This document shows positions 48,527 to 56,067 of a stretch of DNA of 64,000 nt, in pieces. The DNA comes from Rubrimonas cliftonensis (GTDB taxonomy: Bacteria; Pseudomonadota; Alphaproteobacteria; Rhodobacterales; Rhodobacteraceae): contig NZ_FNQM01000006.1 of the NCBI RefSeq assembly GCF_900107585.1, forward strand, positions 124,001 through 188,000. Direction: 5' to 3'. The position numbers and the translations under genes are program-made. The notes beneath the pieces were generated by a model. The model did not search any database, was not told the origin of the DNA, and saw nothing but the letters and a program-made list of their open reading frames with translations. Within the stretch, counting starts at the first letter, position 1. Every line of letters begins with the position of its first letter.

Positions 48527-50092
48527 TCACGCGATGACCGCCTCGATGACGAACGGGCCGGGGCGCCCGGCGGCGTCGGCGATCGCGTCGCGCAGGGCGC
48601 GGGCGCAGTCGATGCGGACGCCGTCGACGCCCATGCCGCGGGCGAGGGAGACGAAGTCCACCGCAGGCCGGGCCATCTCCAGCAGGTCGAGCGCGCTGCG
48701 GCCGGGGTTGGCGCCGACGCGCAGCAGCTCCTGCTTCAGGATCTCGTAGCCTCGGTTGGCCAGGACGACGGTGGTGACGTTCGCGTTCTCGCGCGCGTGG
48801 CTCCAGAGCGCCTGGAGCGTGTACATCGCAGAGCCGTCGGCCTGCAGCGCCACGACCGGCCGGCCGCCGCCGCCGAGCGCCGCGCCGAGCGCCAGCGGCA
48901 GGCCGATGCCGATGGCGCCGCCGGTGATCGCCAGCCAGCTCATCGGCGGCGCGCCGGCGCAGGCGGCGTAGACGTCCCGCCCGGCGGTGATGCTCTCGTC
49001 GATGATGATCGCGTCGTCCGGCAGCGCCGAGGCGACGGCGGCGGCGAGCGTCCCGGCGGTGATCGGGCCCGGCAGGGGCGCGGCGGGGCGCGGCGCGTCG
49101 GACGCGGCGGCCGGTTTCACGCCGAGCGCGTCGGCCAGCGCCCGCAGCGCCGCCCGCCCGTCGCCGCGGGGACCGGCGAGCGTGGTCACGGCGCAGTCGG
49201 GCCGCAGCAGGAGGCTGGGCTTGTCGGGATAGGCGAAGAAGGCGACCGGCGGCGCCGCCTCGACCAGCACGGCGCGGTCGAAGGGCGCGAGGGCCTCAAG
49301 CGCCATGTCGACGGGGTAGGGCAGGCGCGCGACCTGCGCCCGGCCCGCGCCGTGCTCGATGCGGCGGTTCGAGGTGGGCGCCATGAGCCTCGCGCCGCAG
49401 GCCGCCGCGATCCCCGCCGCAAGCGCCAGCGACGCGGCGTCCTCCAGCGTGGAGCCGCCGACATGGAGCAGCGCGCCGGGCCGGCGCAGGGCGGCGACGG
49501 CGGCCTGCGGCGCGCCGGGCTCCATCGCGTCGCGGGGCGCCGGCGCGACCGGGGCGGCGACGACGCCGCCGGGGTTCCAGCCGATGTCCGCCGGCGAGAC
49601 GAGCGCCGCGCCCTGTCCGCCGCGCGACAGGCTCGCCGCCAGCGCCGCGGCGGCGTCGGCGCCCAGCGTGGCGGGGTCGGTCGCCGTGCGCGTCCAGTCC
49701 GCGAAGGGGCGGGCGGCGCCGGCGACGTCGGCGGTGAGCGGCGCGTCGTGGACGAGGTGGCGCACGGCGTGGTCGCCCACCAGGGTCAGCATCGGCGTGC
49801 GCGCCTTGCGGGCGTTGTGCAGGTTGGCCGCGCCGTTGGCGAGGCCGGGCGCAAGATGCAGCAGCGTCAGCGCCGGCAGGCCCGCCATGCGCGCGAAGCC
49901 GTCGGCCGCGCCGGTCGCCACGCCCTCGTAGAGGCACAGGCAGCAGCGCATCAGCCCCGTGCGGTCGAGCGCGTCGACGAACTGCATCTCCGAGGTGCCG
50001 GGGTTGGCGAAGCACACGTCCACCCCGGCGCCATGCAGCGTGCGCACGAGCGCCTCTGCGCCGTTCATCGTGGAGGAGGCGACGTCTTGCAT
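48527..50092 (-). CDS. ThDP-dependent enzyme, acetolactate synthase large-subunit family
   Basis: 521 residues. The N-terminal pyrimidine-binding domain has CFANPGTSEMQFVDAL and the catalytic Glu in CLYEGVATGAADGFARM. The C-terminal ThDP motif is QADGSAMYTLQALWSHAREN followed by LANRGYEILKQELLRVG. The layout matches stand-alone members of the acetolactate synthase/benzoylformate decarboxylase group rather than IlvB: there is no IlvN gene beside it. Substrate unknown; decarboxylation or carboligation of a 2-keto acid is expected. The start at 50092 is preferred on Shine-Dalgarno position. Confidence 0.85.
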   Translation of the reverse strand: MQDVASSTMNGAEALVRTLHGAGVDVCFANPGTSEMQFVDALDRTGLMRCCLCLYEGVATGAADGFARMAGLPALTLLHLAPGLANGAANLHNARKARTPMLTLVGDHAVRHLVHDAPLTADVAGAARPFADWTRTATDPATLGADAAAALAASLSRGGQGAALVSPADIGWNPGGVVAAPVAPAPRDAMEPGAPQAAVAALRRPGALLHVGGSTLEDAASLALAAGIAAACGARLMAPTSNRRIEHGAGRAQVARLPYPVDMALEALAPFDRAVLVEAAPPVAFFAYPDKPSLLLRPDCAVTTLAGPRGDGRAALRALADALGVKPAAASDAPRPAAPLPGPITAGTLAAAVASALPDDAIIIDESITAGRDVYAACAGAPPMSWLAITGGAIGIGLPLALGAALGGGGRPVVALQADGSAMYTLQALWSHARENANVTTVVLANRGYEILKQELLRVGANPGRSALDLLEMARPAVDFVSLARGMGVDGVRIDCARALRDAIADAAGRPGPFVIEAVIA

Positions 50093-50205
50093 CGGGGGAA
50101 CTCCGGGGGAGGGCTGACGCCCGCGATGAAGCCCGCGCGGGCGGCGCCGGTCAAGCGGCCCGGCGCTGCGCGGACGATCCTCCGCCCGGTGGGCGGCGCC
50201 CTCCC

Positions 50206-50634
50206 TCAAAAACCCCTTGCGGCGAGCCAGGCGGCGATCTGTTCGATCTCGCGGGTCTGCGTCGCCATGATGTCGCTTGCGAGTGCGCGGGTCTCGGGGT
50301 CAGTCCCGTGGTCGAGCACGATGCGCGCCATGTCGATCGCGCCCTGATGATGGGGGATCATGCCCCGCATGAAATCCACGTCGGCGTCGCCGGTCAGCGC
50401 GATCGCCATGTCGTGGTGCATCCTGTCATTGGCTTCGCGGAAGGCGCGCGACGCGGCAGACTCCTGGCCGCCTGTGGCGGCAGCGCCTGTCGAGGCCGCC
50501 ATGTGCGAACCGTGTCCGGCGTCGCGCCCGGCCCCATGCGCCGAGCCGTGCGCCGGCTGGGCGCCTTGCGCATGCGCCGCGCCCGCCCCCAGAAGCCAAA
50601 GCGCCGCCGCCAGCGCCGCCTGCCGCTTGCCCAT
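50206..50634 (-). CDS. DUF305 (CopM-like) periplasmic protein
   Basis: 142 residues. The signal peptide ends GAGAAHAQ (about 23), followed by a His/Gly/Met-rich stretch (HGSAHGAGRDAGHGSHM) and the DUF305 core: NDRMHHDMAIALTGDADVDF, RGMIPHHQGAIDMARIVLDHG and MATQTREIEQIAAWL. The HHDM and PHHQGAIDMA motifs are the usual metal-binding set; cyanobacterial CopM binds copper. A CueR-type promoter upstream supports a copper-responsive role. Confidence 0.88.
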   Translation of the reverse strand: MGKRQAALAAALWLLGAGAAHAQGAQPAHGSAHGAGRDAGHGSHMAASTGAAATGGQESAASRAFREANDRMHHDMAIALTGDADVDFMRGMIPHHQGAIDMARIVLDHGTDPETRALASDIMATQTREIEQIAAWLAARGF

Positions 50635-50685
50635 GCCCGTTCCCTCCCCGACGACGCCGCGACCTGCGTCACGCCTCGTCAGGCA

Positions 50686-50716
50686 AGGTTCGGGCTTCCG
50701 GCTGGAGGAAGGTCAA
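50686..50716 (-). promoter_or_regulatory. CueR/MerR-type promoter of the DUF305 gene
   Basis: Minus strand: -35 TTGACC (50711-50716), a 19-bp spacer carrying the dyad CTTCC/GGAAG, and -10 GAACCT (50686-50691), 52 bases before the start codon. The over-long 19-bp spacer with this dyad is the hallmark of MerR-family promoters and closely matches the E. coli copA promoter as I recall it. It implies copper- or silver-induced transcription. Confidence 0.7.
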
Positions 50717-50856
50717 GCGGGAGGCTAGGTCACGTTTGCGCGATCTCGCGGCGCTCGCGCGGGCGGCGTCGGCGGCGGCCGCCGTGGCCGCCGTCGCAGG
50801 GCGCCGCATTCGCCGGGAGCCGGCCCGGCGCAAGCGGTTGGCGACGGTCCGACGCG

Positions 50857-52233
50857 TCAGGTCTCCGCAGCAGCCATCTCGTCGAGAAGACCCGCGTCGC
50901 AGGCGAGGTCGGCGAAGCTGAAGCGGTTGCGCATCTCGTGGGCGTGGCGCACCGCCTCGCGCCAGAAGTCTCGCGGGACGCCGAGCTCCCGCGCTGTCGT
51001 CGCGCCGCCGGCCGCCGCCAGCAGGCGCGTCATCTCGGCGACGGGGATGGTCATGGCGCCGCATTCCTCGCGGAGTTCCGGCCAGATCGCCTCCAGCCGC
51101 GCGTTGAGCTTCGCCGCGCCGTCAGCGTCGAGCGCCTTGGCGCGGTACTCCTCCAGGCACTGCCCGGAGATGGCCGGCCCCATGCGGCGCGCCATGTCCG
51201 CCGCGTCGATGTGGGTGGGCTTCAGTTTCGGCGGCGTCTCGCTGGCGAGCATCGCCTGCTGGATGCGGGCCATGGTCAGCGACGCGACGCCGACCTGCTG
51301 GCCGTGCAGCGTGCCCGGGTGACGCTCCCGCGCGAAGCAGTCGATGTAGTGGCTGATCTGGTGCTCGCCCATCGAGCCGTGATGCGAGACGCCGGTGAAG
51401 GAGATGCCGAGCCCGCAGAGCGTCAGCACCCGGTAGAGATAGCCGATGGCGACCGGGTCGCCCGCGCCGACGCCGGCCGCGCGGGCGTTCAGCGCCGCCT
51501 CGTCGGGCATCTCGATGAGGTAGGGCTCATGGTGGTAGGCGGCGCCGAGCAGGCGATGCGCCATCCACCAGTCCACCTGCGCCACCGAGCGGCAGAGGCA
51601 GTCGCCGAAGCCCGCCGCCGCCAGACGGCGGGGCGCCGCGGCGCTCACGCCGAGGTCGACGAAGAAGCCCGCCGGCGCGTGGGCCGGCAGCGACACCTTG
51701 AGGCCGCTGTCCAGCGTCATCGAGGCCGTGGTGGAGGTGTAGCCGTTCATCGATGCGGCCGTGCCGAAGACGGCGTAGCGCCGGCCGTCCTGCGCGGTGA
51801 CGTATTTGGCGAGGTCGTTGATCGTGCCCGAGCCGACGGCGACGACGCCCTCGGCGCCCTTCAGCCTTTCGGCGAGCTTCCGCGCGGCGGCGAGGTCGGC
51901 GTGGGGGTGGTCGAGCAGCACCGGCTCCACCGGCCCCAGCCGTGCAAGCGCCGCGGCGACGCGCGCGCCCATCGCTTCCCAGGTGGCCCTGTCGGCGACG
52001 ACGGCGAAGGGCGACCGCAGCCCGAGCGCGTCGATCAGCGCGGCCTCCTCGCCCTCCAGAGACCCGGCGATGACGATGCGCTCATAGGGCGCCGGCGGGG
52101 CCGTCGCGCCCGTGAGCGGGCTGACCCAGCGGCCCGCGAGCAGATCGTCGATCAGCGCCGTCCAGCCGCCGGGCGGCGGCCCGTCGCCGCCGATCGCGCC
52201 GCGTGTCCCCTCCGCCTCCGGTTCGCCCGCCAT
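50857..52233 (-). CDS. Glycerol-1-phosphate dehydrogenase-like enzyme (AraM/EgsA type)
   Basis: 458 residues, iron-containing-alcohol-dehydrogenase fold. The NAD(P) loop is AVGSGTINDLAKY (about 132-144). Putative metal ligands are Asp211 (GFGDCLCRS), His291 (GSMGEHQISHYID) and His310 (GTLHGQQVGV), as in B. subtilis AraM. An extra 40-residue N-terminus is present. It probably oxidises or reduces a polyol-phosphate. The ATG at 52233 has GGAGGG placed properly before it; a Met eight codons upstream lies in the operator region. Divergent from the FGGY kinase. Confidence 0.85.
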   Translation of the reverse strand: MAGEPEAEGTRGAIGGDGPPPGGWTALIDDLLAGRWVSPLTGATAPPAPYERIVIAGSLEGEEAALIDALGLRSPFAVVADRATWEAMGARVAAALARLGPVEPVLLDHPHADLAAARKLAERLKGAEGVVAVGSGTINDLAKYVTAQDGRRYAVFGTAASMNGYTSTTASMTLDSGLKVSLPAHAPAGFFVDLGVSAAAPRRLAAAGFGDCLCRSVAQVDWWMAHRLLGAAYHHEPYLIEMPDEAALNARAAGVGAGDPVAIGYLYRVLTLCGLGISFTGVSHHGSMGEHQISHYIDCFARERHPGTLHGQQVGVASLTMARIQQAMLASETPPKLKPTHIDAADMARRMGPAISGQCLEEYRAKALDADGAAKLNARLEAIWPELREECGAMTIPVAEMTRLLAAAGGATTARELGVPRDFWREAVRHAHEMRNRFSFADLACDAGLLDEMAAAET

Positions 52234-52250
52234 GCGTTCCCTCCGCGATG

Positions 52251-52264
52251 TGTTCATTTGAACA
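52251..52264. promoter_or_regulatory. Operator-like palindrome 1 between dehydrogenase and kinase
   Basis: Perfect inverted repeat TGTTCA-TT-TGAACA. TGTTCA/TGAACA half-sites are typical of SorC- and DeoR-family regulators. It lies immediately upstream of the dehydrogenase Shine-Dalgarno and so would act as a repressor site for that gene. Confidence 0.55.
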
Positions 52265-52278
52265 CGAGCATTGCCTTT

Positions 52279-52292
52279 GTTCGAGTGCGAAC
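52279..52292. promoter_or_regulatory. Operator-like palindrome 2 between dehydrogenase and kinase
   Basis: Inverted repeat GTTCG-AGTG-CGAAC, centred 28 bp from palindrome 1. GTTCG/CGAAC arms resemble GlpR-type (DeoR) sites. The pair in a 152-bp divergent gap suggests joint control of the dehydrogenase and kinase genes. Confidence 0.5.
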
Positions 52293-52385
52293 GCCAGTCC
52301 CGCGTTGACGCGGGCGCGGCGGCGGGCCGAGCATCGCCGGAAAAACCGCGCCGACGCGGCGGCGCGAGCGGGAGGGAGGCGGCGC

Positions 52386-53897
52386 ATGGCGCGCGATCTG
52401 GTGATCGGGCTCGACAGCTCGACGCAGTCCACCAAGGCCGTGGCGTGGAGCCGCGAGGGCGAGCCGGTCGCCGAGGGCCGCGCCGCGCATGCGATGCTGA
52501 CGCCGAGGGCGGGCTGGAACGAGCAGGAGCCCGACGCATGGTGGTCCGCCGCCTGCGAGGCGCTGCGCGCGGTCGCCGGGGCCGTCGGCGCGGACCGTGT
52601 CGCCGGCCTCGCCATCTCCAACCAGCGCGAGACGACGGCGTTTCTGGGCGCCGACGGCAGGTCGCTGCGCCCGGCGATCCTGTGGCTCGACGAGCGCGGC
52701 CGCGAGCATCTCGCCGGGGTCGCCGCGGCGTTCGGGGCCGCGCGGCTCCACGAGATATCCGGCAAGCCGGTGGACCTGACGCCGGCGCTCTATCGGCTGG
52801 CGTGGATGCGCGAACATGAGCCGGCGACGCTGGACGCCGCGATGGTGCTCGACGCGCACGCCGCGCTGGTCTGGCGGCTGACGGGCCGGCCGGCGGCGAG
52901 CTGGACGAGCGCAGACCCCTCCGGCCTGTTCGACATCTCGGCGCGGGACTGGTCGCAGCCGATCCTCGACCATCTCGGGCTGAGGCCTGGCCAGCTCGCG
53001 CCCGTGGCGCGGCCGGGCGCCGGGGTCGGCGCGGTCGCGCCGGACGCCGCGGCGGCGACTGGCCTGCGCGCCGGAACGCCGGTCTTCGCCGGCGGCGGCG
53101 ACGGCCAGTGCGCCGGCCTCGGGGCGGACGCCGCGCGGGCGGGCCGGGTGTACCTCAACCTCGGCACGGCGGTGATCGCCGGGGCCTGGGCGCCGGGGCC
53201 GACGCTCTCGCGCAACTGGCGCACGATGCTGTCGCCGACGGGCGAGGGCTATTTCCTGGAATGCTGCCAGCGCGCCGGGGCCTATCTCGTCAACTGGTTC
53301 GTGGACGGCTTCGCAGGCGGGCGCGCCGATCCCTCCGTCTTCGACCGGCTGGAGGCGCAGGCCGCAGCCCTGCCCGTGGGCAGCGAGGGCGTCGCCGTCT
53401 GCCCCTATCTGACCGGCTGCATGGACCCGCACTGGGACGTCTCGGCGCGCGCGAGCTTCACCGGCCTCGGGCCGGGCCACGGCGTCGCGCACCTCTACCG
53501 CGCCATGCTCGAGGCGATCACGCTGGAGAGCGCGCGCGGCGTCGCCGCGATGGCGGCGGAGGGTCTGGCGCCGGAGCGGATCATCGCCGTCGGCGGCGGC
53601 GCCCAGTCGGCGCTCTGGATGCGCATGGCGGCTGACGCGACCCAGCTGCCGGTCACGCGCAGCGCCTCGGTCGAGGCCTCGGCGCTCGGGGCGGGGATCT
53701 CGGCCGCGGTCGGCGCAGGCTGGTTCGCGGGCTTCGGCGAGGCGGCCGCCGCGATGTGCCGCGAGGGCGGGACGGTGGCGCCCGACCCCGGCGCGCGGGC
53801 CGCCTGGGCGCGCGCCGGCGCCGCGCAGGCGGCGGCCTACCGGCCGGGCGGCGCCGGCCCCGGCGGGACCAGCCCGGCCGACGCCGCGACGGGCTGA
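52386..53897 (+). CDS. FGGY-family carbohydrate kinase (xylulokinase-like)
   Basis: 503 residues, complete FGGY kinase. GLDSSTQSTKAVAW is the N-terminal phosphate motif (about 8-21), NQRETTAFLG and ILWLDERG follow, and AVGGGAQSALWMRMAADATQ is the C-terminal ADP motif. It resembles xylulokinase and related polyol or ketose kinases. It should phosphorylate the substrate oxidised by, or feeding, the divergent dehydrogenase. GGGAGGGAGG precedes the ATG. The C-terminal 20 residues are Gly/Pro-rich. Converges with the HAD gene, three bases apart. Confidence 0.88.
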   Translation: MARDLVIGLDSSTQSTKAVAWSREGEPVAEGRAAHAMLTPRAGWNEQEPDAWWSAACEALRAVAGAVGADRVAGLAISNQRETTAFLGADGRSLRPAILWLDERGREHLAGVAAAFGAARLHEISGKPVDLTPALYRLAWMREHEPATLDAAMVLDAHAALVWRLTGRPAASWTSADPSGLFDISARDWSQPILDHLGLRPGQLAPVARPGAGVGAVAPDAAAATGLRAGTPVFAGGGDGQCAGLGADAARAGRVYLNLGTAVIAGAWAPGPTLSRNWRTMLSPTGEGYFLECCQRAGAYLVNWFVDGFAGGRADPSVFDRLEAQAAALPVGSEGVAVCPYLTGCMDPHWDVSARASFTGLGPGHGVAHLYRAMLEAITLESARGVAAMAAEGLAPERIIAVGGGAQSALWMRMAADATQLPVTRSASVEASALGAGISAAVGAGWFAGFGEAAAAMCREGGTVAPDPGARAAWARAGAAQAAAYRPGGAGPGGTSPADAATG

Positions 53898-53900
53898 GAC

Positions 53901-54827
53901 TCAGGTGGTCTCCACGATGAAGTCAGGGACGATCCCGGTCTCGCGGATCAGCGCGTGGTGGTCCAGCGCGCGCAGCAGGCCGTGGGCGCGCACCAGCACG
54001 GTGCGCCAGCCCTGCGCGGCGCCACCGAGGATGTCGGTGTGCAGCGTGTCGCCGACCATGGCGACGCGCTTCGGGTCGGTCCCCGCCGGCAGGCGCGCCG
54101 CGACCATGGCGAAGGCGTCCCGATAGGGCTTGCCGTGGAACTCCGGCGCCGCGCCGGTCTCGTCCCATAGCGCATGGGCGTAGAAGCCCGGCTCCAGCGA
54201 CAGCCCGTTCTCGCGTGGGGCGACGAGGTCTGGGTTGCCGACCAGAACGGGCCGGGGCCTGTCCTTCAGCGCCGCGACCAGCAGCGCCTGCCGCGCGGGC
54301 GTCCAGTCGTTGGCGCTCAGCAGCGCGAAGCCCGTCGCGCGGGCGTAGTCGGCGGGGTCGTCGCCGAGCGCGAAGCAGCCCGGCCCGATCTCGTCGAGCT
54401 CCGAGGCCGCCGTCGCCGCCACCCCCCAGTTCAGCCGATCGGAGCGCCGGGCCATCGCCGCGGCCATCGCGTCGCGGCTGGAGACGATCTCCTCCGCCGC
54501 GAACCGCATCCCGAGCTTCCCGTATTTCCGCGCCGTCTCGCGGCTGGGCTGGGTGGCGCTGTTGGTCAGCACGACGAGGCGGCGCCCCCGCGCGCGCAGC
54601 GCCGCCATCCGCTCCGGCGCGTCGGGGACGGGCGCCTCGCCGATATTGAGCACGCCGAAGCCGTCGAGCACGAAGACGTCGATCTCGTCGGCCAGCGCGC
54701 CGAGATCGGCCAGCTCGACCGCGGCGGCGGGAAACCGCGCCTGCGGCAGGCGGGGACGAATCGCCTCGTAGCGGGCGCAGGCCCCGGCGGCGTCGAGGCG
54801 CGGTCGCGCGGTGGCTGCGTCGCTCAT
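53901..54827 (-). CDS. HAD-IIA-like protein (AraL/NagD relative) with altered motif I
   Basis: 308 residues. HAD motif I reads VFVLDGFGVL, with nucleophile Asp55 but Phe57 where a second Asp is normal. Motif II is VVLTNSATQ, and motif IV lies in VAMVGDTLHTDILGGAAQGW. The capping region follows the IIA pattern. The Asp-x-Phe change occurs in a side branch of this family with a DLWGV-type motif, so phosphatase activity is uncertain. In B. subtilis the AraL phosphatase sits beside AraM; here the AraM-like gene is two genes away. GGAGACC precedes the ATG. Confidence 0.8.
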   Translation of the reverse strand: MSDAATARPRLDAAGACARYEAIRPRLPQARFPAAAVELADLGALADEIDVFVLDGFGVLNIGEAPVPDAPERMAALRARGRRLVVLTNSATQPSRETARKYGKLGMRFAAEEIVSSRDAMAAAMARRSDRLNWGVAATAASELDEIGPGCFALGDDPADYARATGFALLSANDWTPARQALLVAALKDRPRPVLVGNPDLVAPRENGLSLEPGFYAHALWDETGAAPEFHGKPYRDAFAMVAARLPAGTDPKRVAMVGDTLHTDILGGAAQGWRTVLVRAHGLLRALDHHALIRETGIVPDFIVETT

Positions 54828-54934
54828 CGAAGGTCTCCGTAAGGCGCAGGCGCCGCTGGCGCGCGCGGGGGGTGGAGGCGGCGGCGTCGGGCGCGCAAGG
54901 GGCGCCGAACGCGGCCCTTGCGTCAACTCCTTCC

Positions 54935-54966
54935 TTGACATGGTGGACGATCTGAAAAAACATTCA
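54935..54966 (+). promoter_or_regulatory. Promoter and SorC-type site before the regulator gene
   Basis: A perfect -35 TTGACA (54935-54940) with a -10-like AAACAT 17 bases on (54958-54963). Overlapping the -10 is TGAA-AAAACA-TTCA (54953-54966), the same TGAA-N6-TTCA pattern as the B. subtilis DeoR operator as I recall it. It would allow autoregulation by the SorC-family protein. The transcript starts about 65 bases before the GTG. Confidence 0.5.
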
Positions 54967-54986
54967 TATCAGAAAAAAAATGCAGG

Positions 54987-55008
54987 CCATGACCTGCCCA
55001 TGACCTGC
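54987..55008. repeat. Two exact 11-bp direct repeats in the regulator leader
   Basis: CCATGACCTGC occurs twice head-to-tail with no spacer, one helical turn per unit, 26 bases before the regulator start. It may be a protein site or a chance leader duplication. Confidence 0.7.
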
Positions 55009-55033
55009 CGCGCCCTGGGGAGGGACGATCGAC

Positions 55034-56050
55034 GTGACTGCTGACGGCGTCACACGTCTGGAGGCCATCGACGAGGACGAGATGTCCGCGCGCGCCGCAT
55101 GGCTGCATCACGTCGGCGGCATGACCCAGAGCGCCATCGCCAAGCGCTTCGGCATTCCCGTGACCCGCGCCCACCGCATGATCGCCCGCGCCGCCCGCGA
55201 CGGGCTCGTGCGCGTCTTCGTCGACGCCGAGGTGGCCGGCTGCATCGCGCTGGAGCACCGGCTCACGGAGCTCTTCGCGCTGCGCAGCTGCGTCGTGGCG
55301 CCGGAGCTCGGCGAGGGCGGGGCCATCCCGCTCAAGGCGCTGGGCGTCGCCGGCGCCAACCTGCTGATGGGGCTGATCGAGGGTGGCGAGCATCGCGTGA
55401 TCGGCGTCGGCCACGGCTCGACCATGGCCGCGGCGGTGGCGATGATGCCGCGGCGCGAGGCGCGGGACGCGCGTTTCGTCTCGCTGCTCGGCGGGCTGAC
55501 GCGGCGCTTCGCCGCCAACCCCTACGACGTGATCTTCCGGCTGGCGGAGCGCACCGGCGCCGAGGCGTTCCTGATGCCCGCGCCGCTGTTCGCCAACAGC
55601 GCCGCCGACCGCGACATCCTGCTCGCGCAGCCCGGCGTCGGCGAGGTGAGCCGGATGTGGGCCGAGGCGTCGGTCTGCCTCGTCGGCGTCGGCGCCGTCG
55701 ACATGGCGGGCAGCATCGCCCGCGCCGACGTGTTCGATCCGGAGAACTCGCTGCGCGACCTGCGGGCGCAGGGCGCGCGCGCCGAGATCCTCGGCCAGTT
55801 CCTCGACGCGGAAGGCCGCCTGATGTCGACGCCCTATGACGGGCGGGTGATCGCGGCCGACCTGTTCTCGCTGAAGGGCCGCGAGGCGCACGCCATCGCC
55901 GGCGGCGAGACCAAGGCGCCCGCGCTTTCCGCCGCGCTGAAGAGCGGCGTGTTCACGGGGCTCATCACCGACGAGGCGACCGCGCGTCGTCTCATCGCGA
56001 TCGCGGAGGGCGCCGCCCCCGCGGAGGAAGACTGCGACCAGAAACCATAA
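55034..56050 (+). CDS. SorC-family transcriptional regulator of the polyol locus
   Basis: 338 residues. An N-terminal helix-turn-helix (about 18-60; GGMTQSAIAKRFGIPVTRAHRMI) precedes a SorC sugar-phosphate-binding domain with IGVGHGSTMAAAV (effector loop), LLGGLTRRF and VDMAGSIARADV. EryD, LsrR and SorC belong here; the effector is usually a phosphorylated substrate. A GTG behind GGGAGGG is the start. It is the first gene of the following ABC transporter run, 17 bp before the binding-protein gene, so it probably controls that operon. Confidence 0.9.
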   Translation: MTADGVTRLEAIDEDEMSARAAWLHHVGGMTQSAIAKRFGIPVTRAHRMIARAARDGLVRVFVDAEVAGCIALEHRLTELFALRSCVVAPELGEGGAIPLKALGVAGANLLMGLIEGGEHRVIGVGHGSTMAAAVAMMPRREARDARFVSLLGGLTRRFAANPYDVIFRLAERTGAEAFLMPAPLFANSAADRDILLAQPGVGEVSRMWAEASVCLVGVGAVDMAGSIARADVFDPENSLRDLRAQGARAEILGQFLDAEGRLMSTPYDGRVIAADLFSLKGREAHAIAGGETKAPALSAALKSGVFTGLITDEATARRLIAIAEGAAPAEEDCDQKP

Positions 56051-56067
56051 ACGACGGAGGAAACGAC

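Noticed and set aside
47774-50347. 857-codon plus-strand frame opposite kdsB and the ThDP gene
   Set aside because: It runs antisense across two clear genes and a tandem repeat, with Arg/Gly/Ala-rich content only.
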